A stretch of 64,000 bases of DNA from contig OW121853.1 of NCBI GenBank assembly GCA_933228895.1, forward strand, positions 75,624,645-75,688,644, given 5' to 3'. The translations under genes and the position numbers were made by a program. Below are positions 1-11,222 of the stretch, in pieces. This DNA is from Platycnemis pennipes. Its lineage: Eukaryota; Arthropoda; Insecta; Odonata; Platycnemididae. The notes beneath the pieces were generated by a model that was not told the origin of the DNA, made no database searches, and was given only the letters and a program-made list of their open reading frames with translations. The first letter of the stretch is position 1. The number at the start of each line of letters is the position of its first letter.

Positions 1-149
1 AACAGTCTAGGATCTCCGTCCCACAACCCACCTGGTTTGCTTAAACCACGTGGTCTCGTGACGTTTTACGCCTTACCGTCGTTTAGTTGATGTAAGTGGC
101 GTCTACCACTAGAAGATAACTGACGACAGGATCGTTGAATAGGGATGTT

Positions 150-480
150 AAGAAAAGACCATTATGGAAAATGCTATCGTATGGCTCAGAAACGTGGACC
201 TCGAGAAAATAAAATGAATATACGCTTGGGGATTTTTGGATGTGGATGTGTAGAAAAATGGAGAAGGTAAGGTGGGTGAAAAGGAAGAAAAACTTTCTGC
301 TATAAATGGTAAAAGAGAATAAATTGATCGAGGAAAATAAGGAGAAGGCAGAGGAAGTGAATGTGGTGTGTGATAAGTGCTGACGGTGAGCTGAAGTAGG
401 TGAAAGAGGGTAGAATGTATGGTAATCGGGATAAAGGGAGTAGAAGAACGGGTAGTTAAGGTAGAATAGTGGGAGGTGTT
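150..480 (+). pseudogene. decayed reverse transcriptase C-terminal remnant
   Basis: A degenerate piece of a non-LTR retrotransposon polyprotein. Around 174-210 the frame reads YGSETWT, the usual thumb-region motif that follows the catalytic core in RTE/endonuclease-RT proteins. After a stop, a WMW.RKMEKVRW-like stretch (about 238-280) corresponds to the family's 'MWCxRRML..W' segment, followed by fragments as far as about 480. Stops and frame changes break it throughout, so it is not functional. A better preserved relative lies at 33870-34735. No 5' part, catalytic FADD box or 3' tail is visible here. The family is recognised from conserved wording only; exact ends are uncertain. Confidence 0.55.
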
Positions 481-639
481 AACAATGCGAAACTAATGAA
501 GGGTATCGTATGAAAAATAGGGATAGTAAAAAGGGTGGTATGTTAATTTAAATCTAACTTAACTGGTAGAACACATATAATATGTAATAATCATGTTCAG
601 TTTACATAATAGAGAGCCTTATTCTTGACAAAAAATAAG

Positions 640-805
640 TCACACTTCGTTAGGTGATAAACGTACTAGAAGTACCCTCCGCTTCAAATTCGTATAGGAA
701 TCGGTGACAACAAAAGTTTTTAAAACAAAATCTGGTCAATTTCTGGATTCGAACCGGGCTTATCGGAATGGGAAGACAGTTATTCTCCTGGAATCGTGAA
801 ATTCC
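640..805 (-). mobile_element. tRNA-derived SINE fragment
   Basis: On the minus strand a good pol III box B (GGTTCGAATCC) lies at about 740-752, preceded by tRNA-like sequence up to about 800. No intact tRNA cloverleaf can be drawn, so a tRNA gene is unlikely. The downstream SINE body would run toward 640. Boundaries are approximate. Confidence 0.45.
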
Positions 806-944
806 CATTCTTAATTGTTGCTGTTGTCGCCCATAGATTGTCGTATTCTTTTACCGATAAGGAGGTTACGGACTCACTTTATCTTCTTCTCCGATAGTGA
901 TGGAATTCAGGAGTTCATCTGTTTGAGATGAGTTTATTTTGATT

Positions 945-1145
945 GTGAGATAGTCTTTGCTCTGATTGTCCATATGGTGGGCGTCATAATGTCCCCACTT
1001 GAGTACCTTTAGCTTTTCAAAGAGATGAAATTCCACTTCATTCCGGATTTTTTATGGTGGCATTCATATATTACGCTGAAAAATATCTACTTCTGCGGGG
1101 ATTCGATCGCAGGCTCTCGGAGTGGGAAATCACTTCTCCAGCCAG
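945..1145 (-). mobile_element. tRNA-derived SINE fragment
   Basis: The minus strand carries a box B-like sequence (GATCGAATCCCCGC) near 1097-1112 with tRNA-like sequence up to about 1143. The 3' body would lie at 945-1080. It is a second tRNA-like insertion 300 bases from the one at 640-805, in the same orientation. Confidence 0.4.
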
Positions 1146-1170
1146 CCCAAAAAACTCAACCCCTTATGTA

Positions 1171-1238
1171 TTTTTTATAGGATAGTTAAGCCAGTTAAAG
1201 TATATATTTTTTTATAGGATAGTTAAGCCAGTTAAAGA
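1171..1238. repeat. short direct duplication, about 30 bp twice
   Basis: The string TATAGGATAGTTAAGCCAGT, preceded by a T-run and followed by TAAAG, occurs twice, at about 1171-1200 and 1207-1238, separated by a few bases. It looks like a recent local slippage duplication. Confidence 0.8.
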
Positions 1239-1457
1239 AAAGTATACGATGCTAAGCAATTTATCGTTTTTTTTTGTTAAGAAAAGGAAGGTTTTCCTGA
1301 AACATAGGTGGGGAAAACTCAAATGCAATAACTACGCTATTCGAAAATGGATAATTGGTATCTGGGTGATAAGTTACGCTAATCTGGTTGAATAGTTACG
1401 ATAGTGTTGGTTAGAAACTAAGACTGTGGCAGAATTTTCATTAAAAAAGCCTCTCTA

Positions 1458-1768
1458 GGGTGTGTGTGTGAAACTGTCGGGATTATCTCGAATAGGTTAC
1501 CAAGGAGTCACGTGGTACAAACACGAATGCTTTGTACATATTAATGTGTCTAAAACGCTCGTTAAAATAACATTGATTGTTTACACTTGAGTTTTTCCCA
1601 TTCGTGTCGACTATGGAGTCCACGATGACATAAAAAACAACTGTAAACAATGAATGACGCCGCAATCAGCGGTTTTATCGCACCAAATATGCGAATCAAT
1701 CGTGTTTATACCACATGACTCCTTGGTTACGTATTCGAGATAATCGCTATTGTTTCAAACATAGCCCA
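1458..1768. mobile_element. fold-back MITE, family T1, copy a
   Basis: A 311-bp element with long TIRs. The left end contains GTCGGGATTATCTCGAATAG and ACCAAGGAGTCACGTGGTAC; the right end is the reverse complement (CCACATGACTCCTTGGTTAC, then TATTCGAGATAAT). TIRs extend about 75 bp. The interior has a further inverted motif (TTGTTTACACTTGAG / CTGTAAACAATGA). No open frame encodes a transposase, so it is non-autonomous. Sister copies are at 2138, 53228, 55546 and 60491, with fragments at 25503 and 62717. Confidence 0.85.
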
Positions 1769-2137
1769 CTATGCAAAGCTTAAGGTTAATGTTGGGAGGA
1801 AATCAACACTTGGGATTCACAAAAGGTATTTTTTTTTCAAGTTTCATTTTTCTGAACTTGATTCCAGCGAACTTTATTTTTGCTTTTCGGTGAAACTGCT
1901 TTCGAGATGGAAATAGATTTATAGCTTCTCCCAACCACCGTTCTTGAGTAATTTGACCGGCAACATAATTGATTAGCGAGGTTTTTCACGGCCCCCGAGG
2001 TGACGTTGAACGAGCAAGGTGATATCTACAGGTCATGCATGCCTTCACTTCGTAGCTCGGGGTCATGAAAAGGACGGCGTTCCAGTGAATGTCACCGGCG
2101 AATTGATTGCCGGGAAGGACTCCGAGTTCATTAACTA
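1769..2137. other. no recognisable feature
   Basis: Sequence between two T1 copies. I see no open frame, tandem repeat or RNA-like signal. Confidence 0.5.
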
Positions 2138-2461
2138 GGGGGGGGGCTGTGTTTGAAACCTTCGGGACTATTTCGAATTGGTAACCAAGGAGTCACGTGG
2201 TACAAACAGGAATGGTTCGCAAATTTTCATGTATGTATTTTAATTGCTCTGGACAATCTCACTCATGGTTTTCTTTTAAGTTGTTGGAGTCCATTCCCTA
2301 GCATAAGAGTCCCCGGATGAGAAAAACTGGAGTAAAAGCCGATTGATTGAGCATATTTCGAACGATTCAAATGCACCAAATTTTCGAACCATTCGTGTTT
2401 GTACTACGTGACTCCTTGGTTACCTATTCGAGATAATCCCGCCAGTGTCAAACACAGTCCA
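2138..2461. mobile_element. fold-back MITE, family T1, copy b
   Basis: Same family as copy a, 324 bp. The left TIR has TGTGTTTGAAACC then GGTAACCAAGGAGTCACGTG; the right TIR has CGTGACTCCTTGGTTACCTA and ends TCAAACACAGTCCACC. A run of nine G's marks the left terminus. It is 370 bp from copy a and in the same T1 family, but flanks differ, so the two are separate insertions rather than a tandem duplication. Confidence 0.85.
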
Positions 2462-2883
2462 CCAGGGTAGGATTAGAATCGTCTTTTATCTGCTGAGTAT
2501 TCATTGAACCTTTAGATACAAACTAAAAGGACGCCTAAAATGTCAACTTGTCATTAAAGTGCTGGCCAAAACTATGGCGATCGAATTTATTTTTCATAAA
2601 AAAGCGAAGAACGAAATCCTCAGTTTGTGTTCGTATTATGCCCTCCAAATTATAATGCCTTTTTTTCGCCGTGTTCTGTTATCTTATGACTGAGTATTTC
2701 ACCTCAGTTGTGGGACAAAAACTACTGAATCCTTTTTAAAAAATGGAACGTGGGATAAGTGCATTCATTTTGCACAAAGTCCAACACGCCTACAAGGGGA
2801 TAGGACTACACTTTGCACTGACGACGAAAATCGATGACTGAATTAACTAAAGTTTATGTGTACCTAACTAATTTGGGAAACTT

Positions 2884-3216
2884 TCAAATGGCTTCCTCCC
2901 TAAGAAAACGTATGGTATCTAATAGATGAATTCCTACACGCCTATTTCTGACCGTACCACAACGCGTGAAAATATCCGCCTGTGGCATGAGGTAGCTTGG
3001 GGCTATATTCACCATGGTCTGGCATCGTTGAGCTTCGATAATGCGGAGGTTGTTACGTAACGGCCCTGCCAAACCCAGTTTTCGCGGAGCAGCAATCAGC
3101 TTTTGTCGGGTCTCTGGCGTCAAAATGTTGTCACTTTCTCGGATCCACAATGGCTCCCGTCCCTGAATAAAGCCCCGAATCCTCTGGTATTGGTCATCGA
3201 CCCAATTCGCCGCTGG
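2884..3216 (-). CDS. unrecognised open frame, about 110 codons
   Basis: The minus strand stays open from about 3216 to the stop at 2884, in a patch richer in G+C than its surroundings. The frame includes DNILTPETRQKLIAAPRKLG and ends TIRFLREEAI. I do not recognise the family. No start with good context, splice signals or neighbouring exon could be confirmed. It could be a host exon, the remnant of an unrecognised transposon, or chance. No homologous copy of this patch is seen elsewhere in the window. Confidence 0.2.
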   Translation of the reverse strand, partial: PAANWVDDQYQRIRGFIQGREPLWIRESDNILTPETRQKLIAAPRKLGLAGPLRNNLRIIEAQRCQTMVNIAPSYLMPQADIFTRCGTVRNRRVGIHLLDTIRFLREEAI

Positions 3217-3239
3217 TCATCCCTCGGGCCGAGGAGGCC

Positions 3240-5136
3240 TTGGTTAATTGTCTGCGATCGATTTATTTTTACTTTTTTTTCCAATTACCGACCCACCACT
3301 TTCCCAAAAGAGGAGGGTATTGCCGGAGGGGGATGGTCCTGATTAGTCGCTAAGCGCGCACGGCCGACAGGGTTTGGAAGGTAGCCCACAACGGACATGG
3401 AAGGATGTAAGGAAAAAAGGGTTTTACATATGCGTGGTACCCAGCAGGACACCGCAAAGTTGTATGGCAGGGTGTGTGATTCGACTTCAGGCATTCAACG
3501 ACTAAACAATTGTATTGTTTAAAAACTGTATTTTGTATTTTCAAGCGTCGTTTTGTTGGATTTGGTACACCATGATTTGCAAAAAATAACAATTTTCCTT
3601 CAAGGATACAGATTTAGCTAAGAACCGAGTTTCATCATCCTGGATAATAAAGGATTATGAACCAGGTGTACTTCTTATCGAAGTTTTGTACTTTCTTTTA
3701 ACCTAGTTAATAGATTCCAGTTGTAAATTGATGCTTCTTGAGGTATAATACCCTTTTTGCCCGGGCTATTCTACTGACTATTTGGTTCGTCCTTATCTGG
3801 TTATTCGACTTGACAAAAAGAAATTCTCTTCGCTTTCTTTAAGCTTTAGTTTCCGTGTATTAATATTGGTTTCGGCTTTTTTCATAACTACTTCATAAAT
3901 TATGGTTCTCGTGGATCAGTAATAAGTCGTACTGGAGCATTAAAAATTCTCTTAAAGTTATGATGAAAACGTTCACGGAATGCATTTTTCTGACACTCGT
4001 GCCATGAATTCTTCTGTATTATTTTCTCGGGCGGCCCTGGTTGGTAAATGATATATCATTTCCCTTGTTCCCCTGCCTCATGGAGCTCCCCTTTTCGGTC
4101 CCTCTGACGGAAATTGGAGGAGAAGGATGACGCCAGTATTTCGGTCGAATCGATTCCTGTAGTCTTGTGGTCACGCGAAGGTTTTTCTTCAGAGCCTTGG
4201 CTATTTTCCTCGTCGACCTTCCTTCCGTCGTTACTTCGCCTTTCGCTCTTTCATTTTAATTTCATTGGATCGATGGGTGATTCCGTCCAGTGATGTCGAA
4301 TTGTGTACCCACGTGCGCTCTTTCCTTTCCATGGTAACCCGCGTCCAATTGTTAGAAACCGCGAGCTCTAAAGGGTGTGTATTTTGTTGAAATGGAACTT
4401 GGCGATCGCTACGTATAGGGCGATATGGCGTCTATTGTTGCTGGCTTTCTCACGTCATGCGTGGTTAGCTCCGTGGCCGTTGATGAATTGTTGTTGAAAT
4501 TGGGAATCGATGGTGAACATATCCGTCCATATATATTTCTGTGGTCCAAAATGCCCAACCTAATTGCAAGTAGAACAAATGATCATTAATTAGGGAGCTG
4601 ATTAATCGATAGGGATTTGATGATATGACGTCTATCGTTGCTGGAATCCTCGCATTTCGATCGAGGGTCAGTCCTCGTCATTACTCGATACCTGTCCAGC
4701 GATACATCGTCCATTATTGGTACATTTCTTAACTAATGTCTTAATGGAGTGTAACTGTGCTACCGTAACGATAGATAAGGTGGGTGATTCCCAGCCTGAG
4801 TAAATGAAAGATGAAGTAAAATTGCTTAAATAGGTGGATGTTTATTTAACGATACTTATCGATCGACACATAGTCCATTGTTGCTAGATTTCTCAGCTAA
4901 TGCCTTTTAGTTCGAGAACCAATCATTGTTTGTCGTAAAAGGCCAGAAACGGTAACATCTAACGCAATCGATATATTTTTATTCGCTAAGATCCGCATTG
5001 CCCAATATGGGTGTATTTCAGTGTATCGATTTATTAATACAAATCGTATGATAAAATGCTGTCCTTTGTGGACACATTTTTTTGCTCTTTGCGACATGAA
5101 GAGATTAGCTGAAAGAAGAACAAGGGGGGAAAGGGG
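3240..5136. other. non-coding, nothing recognised
   Basis: About 1.9 kb of mixed-composition sequence. Short open frames on both strands at 3285-3600 overlap each other and show no protein family. No TIRs, tandem repeats or RNA genes were seen. Confidence 0.5.
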
Positions 5137-5232
5137 GCTTTACTGGATAAGGCCCCTGGTGCAAATTTGGGGGTCCCGGGTCCGAATCCCGGTGAGGGTG
5201 GACGATTTTTTCCTCCGTGGAAATTCTGCTAT
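5137..5232 (+). mobile_element. tRNA-derived SINE, family S2
   Basis: A box A-like stretch (TTTACTGGATAAGG) is followed by box B (GGGTCCGAATCCC at about 5177-5190), then the body GACGATTTTTTCCTCCGTGG. The same body follows a box B at 55836-55925, defining a family. The 3' end abuts the tail of a minus-strand LINE copy. No closed cloverleaf is possible, so this is not a functional tRNA. Confidence 0.6.
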
Positions 5233-5700
5233 ATCTAACCCTGCGAGCCACCATAAATGTGTGTGGTAGGGGATGAATCCACACCAAACATTTATTGCAT
5301 ATCATGCATAAAAATGATTAGTAATAATACAATAGTCAAAACTTCACAATTTAAAAGCATAAAAATAACAAGGCAAGCATGAAAAAACATGATATTAGTT
5401 GGGTTGGCTTAAAGTCCTTACACCAACGTGCATTAACCTATGCCATCTATTGATACACCCGTATTTATGTTATTGGATATATATTTACAGCTATTCATAT
5501 CCCTATTGTGCGAGGAATTAAGGCATTTTGAATTTGTCAGTTCGGCAATCAATTTCTCTAATTTTACGATTATGGTCCAGTCTACCTTAGTGAGTTGGAG
5601 TCCGCAAAATATTTATAACGTCATTGGTGAAAATATTATCTTGGAATTTATTCAAGAGGTTAACTCTAAATTTCAACCGACGATCTGACGATGATTCAAA
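5233..5700 (-). mobile_element. 5'-truncated CR1/L2-like LINE 3' end
   Basis: The minus strand carries the last part of a reverse-transcriptase ORF and its 3' UTR. The protein part aligns with the better copies at 26918 and 35069 (matching the region of TPTYYGRLDH and FFPRTIRDM) but has substitutions and breaks. The 3' UTR ends in the hairpin seen in all copies, here CCCTGCGAGCCACC ... GTGTGTGGTAGGGG on the plus strand. Truncation at the 5' end is typical of target-primed reverse transcription. Confidence 0.85.
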
Positions 5701-8700
5701 TACATGGTACTGTGAATATCAGTGGCTAACTCTGTTTTTCGCGGATAGCTCGCTATTATTGAATTTACATTTCAATCTTTTTGAACGCCTCTACCCCTTT
5801 CCTCTAATTTAATCTGCACAAGTTGGTTTATTTGTTAAATGGAGAATAGGAATTATGTTAAATTCGTTTCCTCTGCCATTCGATCACCATCTTATATTAT
5901 TCCTTTTTTCCGCGGTGGCGCTGAGAGTTCAGACTAAGTACCTCGTGACGAGGTGTTCGCGTGCCGAAGTAAGTTTGGTGATCTCCTTTCTCTTTCACGC
6001 TTTAAACCCCTACCTTTCAAGATCCTATTCTCTCTCTATGTTGGAGGAAGAAAATCGCCATTTTATATATCCAGTAAGCTTATTTACCACCGCAAAATAT
6101 TCGAATGATACTGGATTCGAAATTAGTTGAAGATCGCGTTACAATTCGCACACTCTTATCGCATCTTTGCGCTTCGATTCTTTCCGATTCTCGAATTGAA
6201 AGGCTTTAATGCGGCCCTGTAACGAGCATGAAAGTGCAAAATTGAATGCTCCAAGCGCAATGCCGAAAAACTGGTGCACTTTTATGTGATGGCTTCATAA
6301 GAGCTTGTTTACCTTGGATACTATTATAACAATCAAGGATGAACGTACTATGAATGTAACATGAATGATGAATATATGAAATGAGACTCTAGAATGTACC
6401 CATGGTTGATTTAATATAAGTTTGTTAATATTAATATTTTTGAAATATATTTGACAACAATGACGCTGCTACTGGTTCTACACCATTTGTAAGCATTGTT
6501 ATTGATACAACCACAATGTCAATAACCATTGAGAATATTTAAATTACATGAAAAACATAAGAAGCACCTAGGTAAGGTATATTCCTAAATTAAGTAAGTA
6601 AATAGGATCGTAAGCACGTTCCGTCACAAGTACCGTTGCCAATGTTACAAACATACTGTAGCGCCACTTTCATGTCATTAAGGGTTTTCTCCTTTTTTAC
6701 GAGCAAACATTTATTAATAATATCAATTAATCAAGTTAGGTAAGGTCAGCACTTTTTTTTACAATTCTAAATTCTACATAAAATTGCACATTTTACAATA
6801 GTTTTTCGACAAATCGACATTTCTCTTTACATTATTAAACACAAAATTATGCTGCAATAGCCTGCTCTGCCGTATAATCATCTAATTTTATTGCTTATTT
6901 TCAACTTCTTTGTTCTTCAAATATGTGATGGAAAGGCCTCATTATTTTATTGCCAATCTAGAGAAGGGCCAAAAAATTTTATACATAAATGCTATTCAGA
7001 AATTTTCTCGAAAATGTCATTTACTTTATAATTCGTCGGAACCTCCTTAATTATTTCATGTCGTACGTAATATCCTTTGTTATTTCCTTAGGTGGTCAAA
7101 TCATAGAATCGTCACAGAGGATATCGGGGACCTCTTAATTGGCGGTTGGATTTGGAAAACGAGAATAATGTCGGAATCGGAATGGCTTCGTTACTAATAC
7201 ATATTTTTTCTTTGATCCGCAACGTTGGACAGTAACCATGGCGATAAAAATGAACGTGTAATTTCTTTTCTTTTCTTGTCGGCCCGTAACTGCGATCCGA
7301 TAAAAAAATGACCTCTCCCTCCTAGGGGTCAAATAGTTCGGTGCGGTGACCTTAAAAGATTAATGACTCCTTTTGAGGTGCTCACTGCATTGACCTTAAC
7401 CTTGTCATTTTCCTTTTGACCTTGCGAATGGACAAGGCGCACGCATATGCAGCCATTATCTGCAGTGAATTTATGGCGGAAAAATATAGGTATGACCAAG
7501 CAGAGAGAGTCCTTTATGGCGATAAGCAGTCTTAAGTGACGTTAATGCGTTCTGGAATAACGTTCTGTAGTTATGTGAAGAAGCTGCTATGATTTGGTCG
7601 TTGACCAAAAATTAATATCACTGACTAGTTTTATTCTCGTTTGAGGCATTAATTAGCGTAGGGTCAATTTCTTTGGTCTGTTTCACTATAGGCATTTAGT
7701 TGCGCAGTCTGATTCACGCATCGTTGCGAAGTGAAAATATCATGTTTTAAAGGAAAGAATAGGTAGCATAGAAAACATCACAAATGCATGAATTACTGCG
7801 GAAAAAAATATCCCTGATCCATCCCTACGTATTCACCCACGAAATTTCCACGTTATGAGGTTTGCATGAAACTGCGCAGTATATTGCCCCGTGTGAAGCT
7901 ACTTTGAAAAAAAAAAGAATCGAATCATGTGGAATGTCGGAACATTTAGCAAAATTTTCCTGACGCGAATCTTCTAGCTAGCATCGCTATTTAAATTTCT
8001 TCGATACGTTGTCGAAAGCTAAAAATATTTCGTCTAGCTGGTTCAGTCGTCTCAGGTGGCTTCCGATTTTATTTTGAGTCGATGTTTATGTATCGGAATT
8101 AATTCATTTTTAGTCGACTAAAGTCAATCTTGTTCTTCAGAGCAATGACTACTGGATGCAGCTCAACCAATTAGGGTATTAAATTTTTTTATGGGATCAG
8201 TGAAAGCTCTACTGCTTTTCCAGGTAAACGAGACAAATACGTTTTTTATCCTCATCAGAAAAATATCGGAGAGGAAAAATTAAAATTAATAGATATTTAT
8301 AAATATAGGTTATTAGCTGATTTACGCCTTTTAAAGATAGAAATATCGTGCGATATTGTGAATTGATATGCCGATTTCGATACCTATGGTGTTAATTTTT
8401 TATAATTTTAAGCTTTTATCGAACTGCAGTGTTGAAATTCGTATATGGCGTTGCCATAACGTTCTTTCGACGTCACCGTGACTCAGTTCCGACGCCTTCT
8501 TTCGTCCGTTACCTTTCATCCAGTTGAAGGATGAAATGCGATCGCTTCCTTTTGGAAAGGCGGAAATGCCGGCTTATTATTTTCAGATTACGAGTCCCGA
8601 TGCTCTTTAAAGTCTTCTCTACGTTGAAAGAGCAAGGTTGAGTCGTGTTGAGGACCTGGAATGTTTTCTCAGAGAGTTTTCTCGTGGGGGTTTACGCATT

Positions 8701-9040
8701 CGTTTTTGATGTGTGCGATGTATTTTTCTTGCTGTTTAGGAGACTTTTCCGTCTTTGATGGTGTGTACTAATTCTCAATTTAGGTGTCTAAATGCTCCCT
8801 TCAAAGGGACCACATAGGCACCCTTCAGAGGGAGTATATAGGCACCTTAATGGTGAATACGTCCGAATCAGTTGAACATAAATTAATGGCTGACGAGTTT
8901 TGTCGTTTGATGTTGGGAAGAAGGTTAGAATATACTGAATGAGGCATTGGCATACTATCCTTGTGGGTGACGTGCTTGGGAAGGACCAGGCCCCGCCTCC
9001 TCGGCACAAAACATTGCGTTTTATGTGGCGTCTTTTATAT
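5701..9040. other. non-coding, AT-rich, nothing recognised
   Basis: About 3.3 kb. Frames such as 5855-6130 (plus) and 8788-9009 (minus) are AT-rich chance openings without family motifs. A weak zero-length splice motif (TTTTCCAG/GTAAAC) lies at 8223/8224. No tandem repeats or TIR elements were seen. Confidence 0.5.
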
Positions 9041-9049
9041 GGAGACTGC

Positions 9050-9288
9050 GGGACCGTGGTGGCCTAGTGGGTAGAGCGCTACTGAGCGAAGGGTCCCAGG
9101 TTCAAATCCGGGTGAATCCTTTGGACGCCCCCGAACGAAATATCCTCGGAGTGCGAGGTGGCCCAGGGAAAGGAACTGACCCCCCTTCACTGAATGTGTG
9201 AATTTCACACGCCTGTGGCTTAGTACGGGGTGAGCTCTACCCTCGCCTATCAAAACCAACCTTCGGGTTGAATCACTGAGTGAGTGAA
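9050..9288 (+). mobile_element. tRNA-derived SINE with target-site duplication
   Basis: The tRNA-like head starts GGGACCGTGGTGGCCTAGTG (box A) and has box B GGTTCAAATCC at about 9100. A non-tRNA body follows and ends in a short GAGT-type repeat tail (CACTGAGTGAGTGAAGG). Imperfect direct repeats flank it: GGAGACTGC at 9041-9049 and GGAGACAGC at 9289-9297. The anticodon arm does not fold, so this is a retroposon rather than a tRNA gene. Confidence 0.75.
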
Positions 9289-9428
9289 GGAGACAGCAAT
9301 TGTTTATTAAAACGTAAATAACCGTGACATCATACTCAAATGTTATCGCAACGACAGCAGTTAATATCCCTAAGACTATTTAAGGGAGGTATCCATTCAT
9401 TATATTTCCCGTGGAGTTGATTCTATTC

Positions 9429-9510
9429 ATGTGGGTTTTCAAGTCTGTTTCCCGCCTAAAAGGCCCTTCAGAGCGGGAGGAAAGGTATAAGGATAGGAAT
9501 GGGGATCTTA
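9429..9510 (+). mobile_element. very short retroposon, family M, copy 1
   Basis: An 82-bp insertion flanked by ATTCTATTC at 9420-9428 and 9511-9519. The body reads TTTTCAAGTCTGTTTCCC, then GGGAGGAAAGGTATAAGGAT, and ends in GGAATGGGGATC-like repeats. The same body occurs in reverse orientation at 10663, 10783, 23046 and 46589. No pol III boxes or coding capacity are evident. Confidence 0.75.
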
Positions 9511-9519
9511 ATTCTATTC

Positions 9520-9926
9520 CTTAGAACCAGTTCGAATTTAATTTATAATTTATACTCCGATTATTAATTAATTAATTAATAATATGGATTATTTGCGAAA
9601 ATTCCACCGTTAATTTTGAGAAATTTAAAAATTATTTCAATTATTCACATTGCAACTATTTCGGTTTTATCACGTGTAAAGACTTCTTCATCCGTGAGTA
9701 CCGAAAGGTAGTAAGCACATGCCATACCTGCCAAGATGCCCGACCTTGCTTTTTAAATCAACCGCGGTGCCACCTTTAGTATTTTATTTCACCCGTGGTT
9801 GTTGGCCGCGGCGTTGGGAACAGCGAATTGTATCCTTAACCCAGTGGGGAGAGACCATGCAAAAGACATTCATGAACTAATTCAAAAGTAGTCCACCACT
9901 GAACTATCCTGAGCATACATCCATAG
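9520..9926. other. non-coding, ATTA-rich
   Basis: Contains a run of ATTA repeats at about 9564-9584. Nothing else is recognisable. Confidence 0.5.
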
Positions 9927-9928
9927 AA

Positions 9929-9985
9929 TGTTCATTGAATGTTCAAGTGATGTAGATTGTTCATTGAATGTTCAAGTGTGAACTA
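9929..9985. repeat. 29-bp tandem duplication
   Basis: TGTTCATTGAATGTTCAAGTG occurs at 9929 and 9958, giving two units of 29 bp; TGTTCA-type words continue just downstream. Confidence 0.8.
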
Positions 9986-9990
9986 TTAAT

Positions 9991-10410
9991 TTGAGACTGT
10001 TCATAGATCGTTCATTTCCAGTCCACGAAGTATTATTAAAAAATGCACCCATGCACCTCCAATGCACCTCCAATTGGACCTTCAAGGCCTGGTTGAACCC
10101 TGGCGAAAATGTTCCGCTTCCTAGACCGGTCACGAAGGGTACACGAAGCGGTGATTCGCTTAATGAAGCGAAACAACGTTTGGTGTTCGGTTCTTTGACT
10201 GTTGAAGTAGCGTACACGAAACGTACGGAAGCGGTGCAACTAATGCGCCAAAAACTAAGTCCGAAAATCATCTGGGTAAAGGACCCAAAAAAATGTTCCA
10301 CAATCAAGAGTTTAATCGCTTCCAAAGTTCATGAATCGCGTTTTGAACAACATTTTTGGAGATGCATCGACGTTTGTCATTCAATTCCACTTTTATTGGA
10401 ATATTTATAA
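9991..10410 (+). other. unrecognised 139-codon open frame, doubtful
   Basis: Open on the plus strand for 139 codons, while the minus strand is also open over 9972-10325, so one of the two is by necessity a shadow. The plus frame includes FKAWLNPGENVPLPRPVTKG. Internal repeats of CACGAAG/GAAGCG words suggest a decayed repeat. No family, start context or splice sites support it. Confidence 0.15.
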
Positions 10411-10662
10411 ATCGAAGGTGAAATTTGAAATTGCCGCCTCAGCAGTTTTATTCCAAAATCGGTTGAAATGGCAATTTAAGAACATTTTAGTCAAATTACA
10501 TATATTGGTTAGGCATGAAAATTGTAGTGAATCCACTGCAGGGTATTACATTAATAATATTTGAAAATTGTGAGCAGTAACGATGTCTATCTATTTACTC
10601 GCCGCAGTGAATTAATAGGCTATGTACAAGGGGAACGTATCAGCACCTTCATGTTCATAGGA

Positions 10663-10772
10663 CACGCTTCGGACCTTATCCTATCCCCATCCCTTCCATT
10701 CCTATCCTTATACCTTTCCTCCCGGTCTGAAGCGCCTATTAGTGCGGAAACAGACTTGAAAACACCATGAGA
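10663..10772 (-). mobile_element. very short retroposon, family M, copy 2
   Basis: A 110-bp unit in reverse orientation (plus strand reads CCTTTCCTCCCGGTCTGAAG, then GCGGAAACAGACTTGAAAAC). It is flanked by GTTCATAGGA at 10653-10662 and 10773-10782. On its own sense strand the 3' end is a tail of GGGAT/GGAAT-type repeats. Confidence 0.8.
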
Positions 10773-10782
10773 GTTCATAGGA

Positions 10783-10897
10783 TGAGGCTTCAGACCACAT
10801 ATCCCTATCCCTTCTATCCCTTCCATCCCTATCCTTATACCTTTCCTCCCGGTCTGAAGCGCCTATTAGTGCGGAAACAGACTTGAAAACACCATGA
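10783..10897 (-). mobile_element. very short retroposon, family M, copy 3
   Basis: A second, nearly identical unit directly after copy 2. The GTTCATAGGA repeat lies on both sides (10773-10782 and 10898-10907). The pyrimidine-rich stretch (CCCTATCCCTTCTATCCCTT) is longer than in copy 2, as expected for a variable microsatellite-like tail. Confidence 0.8.
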
Positions 10898-10929
10898 GTT
10901 CATAGGAATATATTTCCCAAAATCATGTC

Positions 10930-10980
10930 CGTAACACCCTTAAGCCCCCAGCAAGGGCTTGTGGCAGGGGGTGCTATAGA
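10930..10980 (-). mobile_element. possible degraded LINE 3' hairpin tail
   Basis: CCCCCAGCAAGGGCTTGTGG followed by CAGGGGGTG resembles the 3' hairpin of the CR1/L2-like copies read on the minus strand. Only the hairpin is left. Confidence 0.3.
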
Positions 10981-11154
10981 TCAATGGCAGTGAAAACACT
11001 AGGGATGGTCTTAACTGTGACTTTCTTGTCACCGCCTTAAATGTGACTGTTCCGTTACAATAACTGGGATTATAAAATGTGATTGCGATCACATTTTAGA
11101 ATTGACACGGCATAGAAACGACAATCGCAATCACATATTAGGGGACTGGCCATG

Positions 11155-11222
11155 TCGGTACGTGCCACACACCCTCGCCGTGGCTTGCAGGGTATCGTGT
11201 AGATGTACATATGTACATACAT
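11155..11222 (+). mobile_element. LINE 3' tail inside the hAT element
   Basis: GCCACACACCCTCGCCGTGG then CTTGCAGGGTATCGTGTAGA: the 3' hairpin plus TGTAGATG tail of the CR1/L2-like LINEs. Its position inside 11000-12994 shows that a very short LINE insertion or fragment landed in the hAT element. Confidence 0.6.

Noticed and set aside
8205..8230. TTTTCCAG/GTAAAC as a third recursive splice site
   Set aside because: The pyrimidine tract is short and GTAAAC is a weak donor. Kept only as a remark.
9050..9122. Genuine tRNA gene
   Set aside because: Boxes A and B are good, but the anticodon arm gives no 5-bp stem with 7-base loop, and a SINE body and TSD follow. The same reasoning applies to the other box B hits.
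9991..10410. 139-codon plus-strand ORF as a gene
   Set aside because: The opposite strand is open over the same bases, there is no family motif, and the DNA has internal repeated words.
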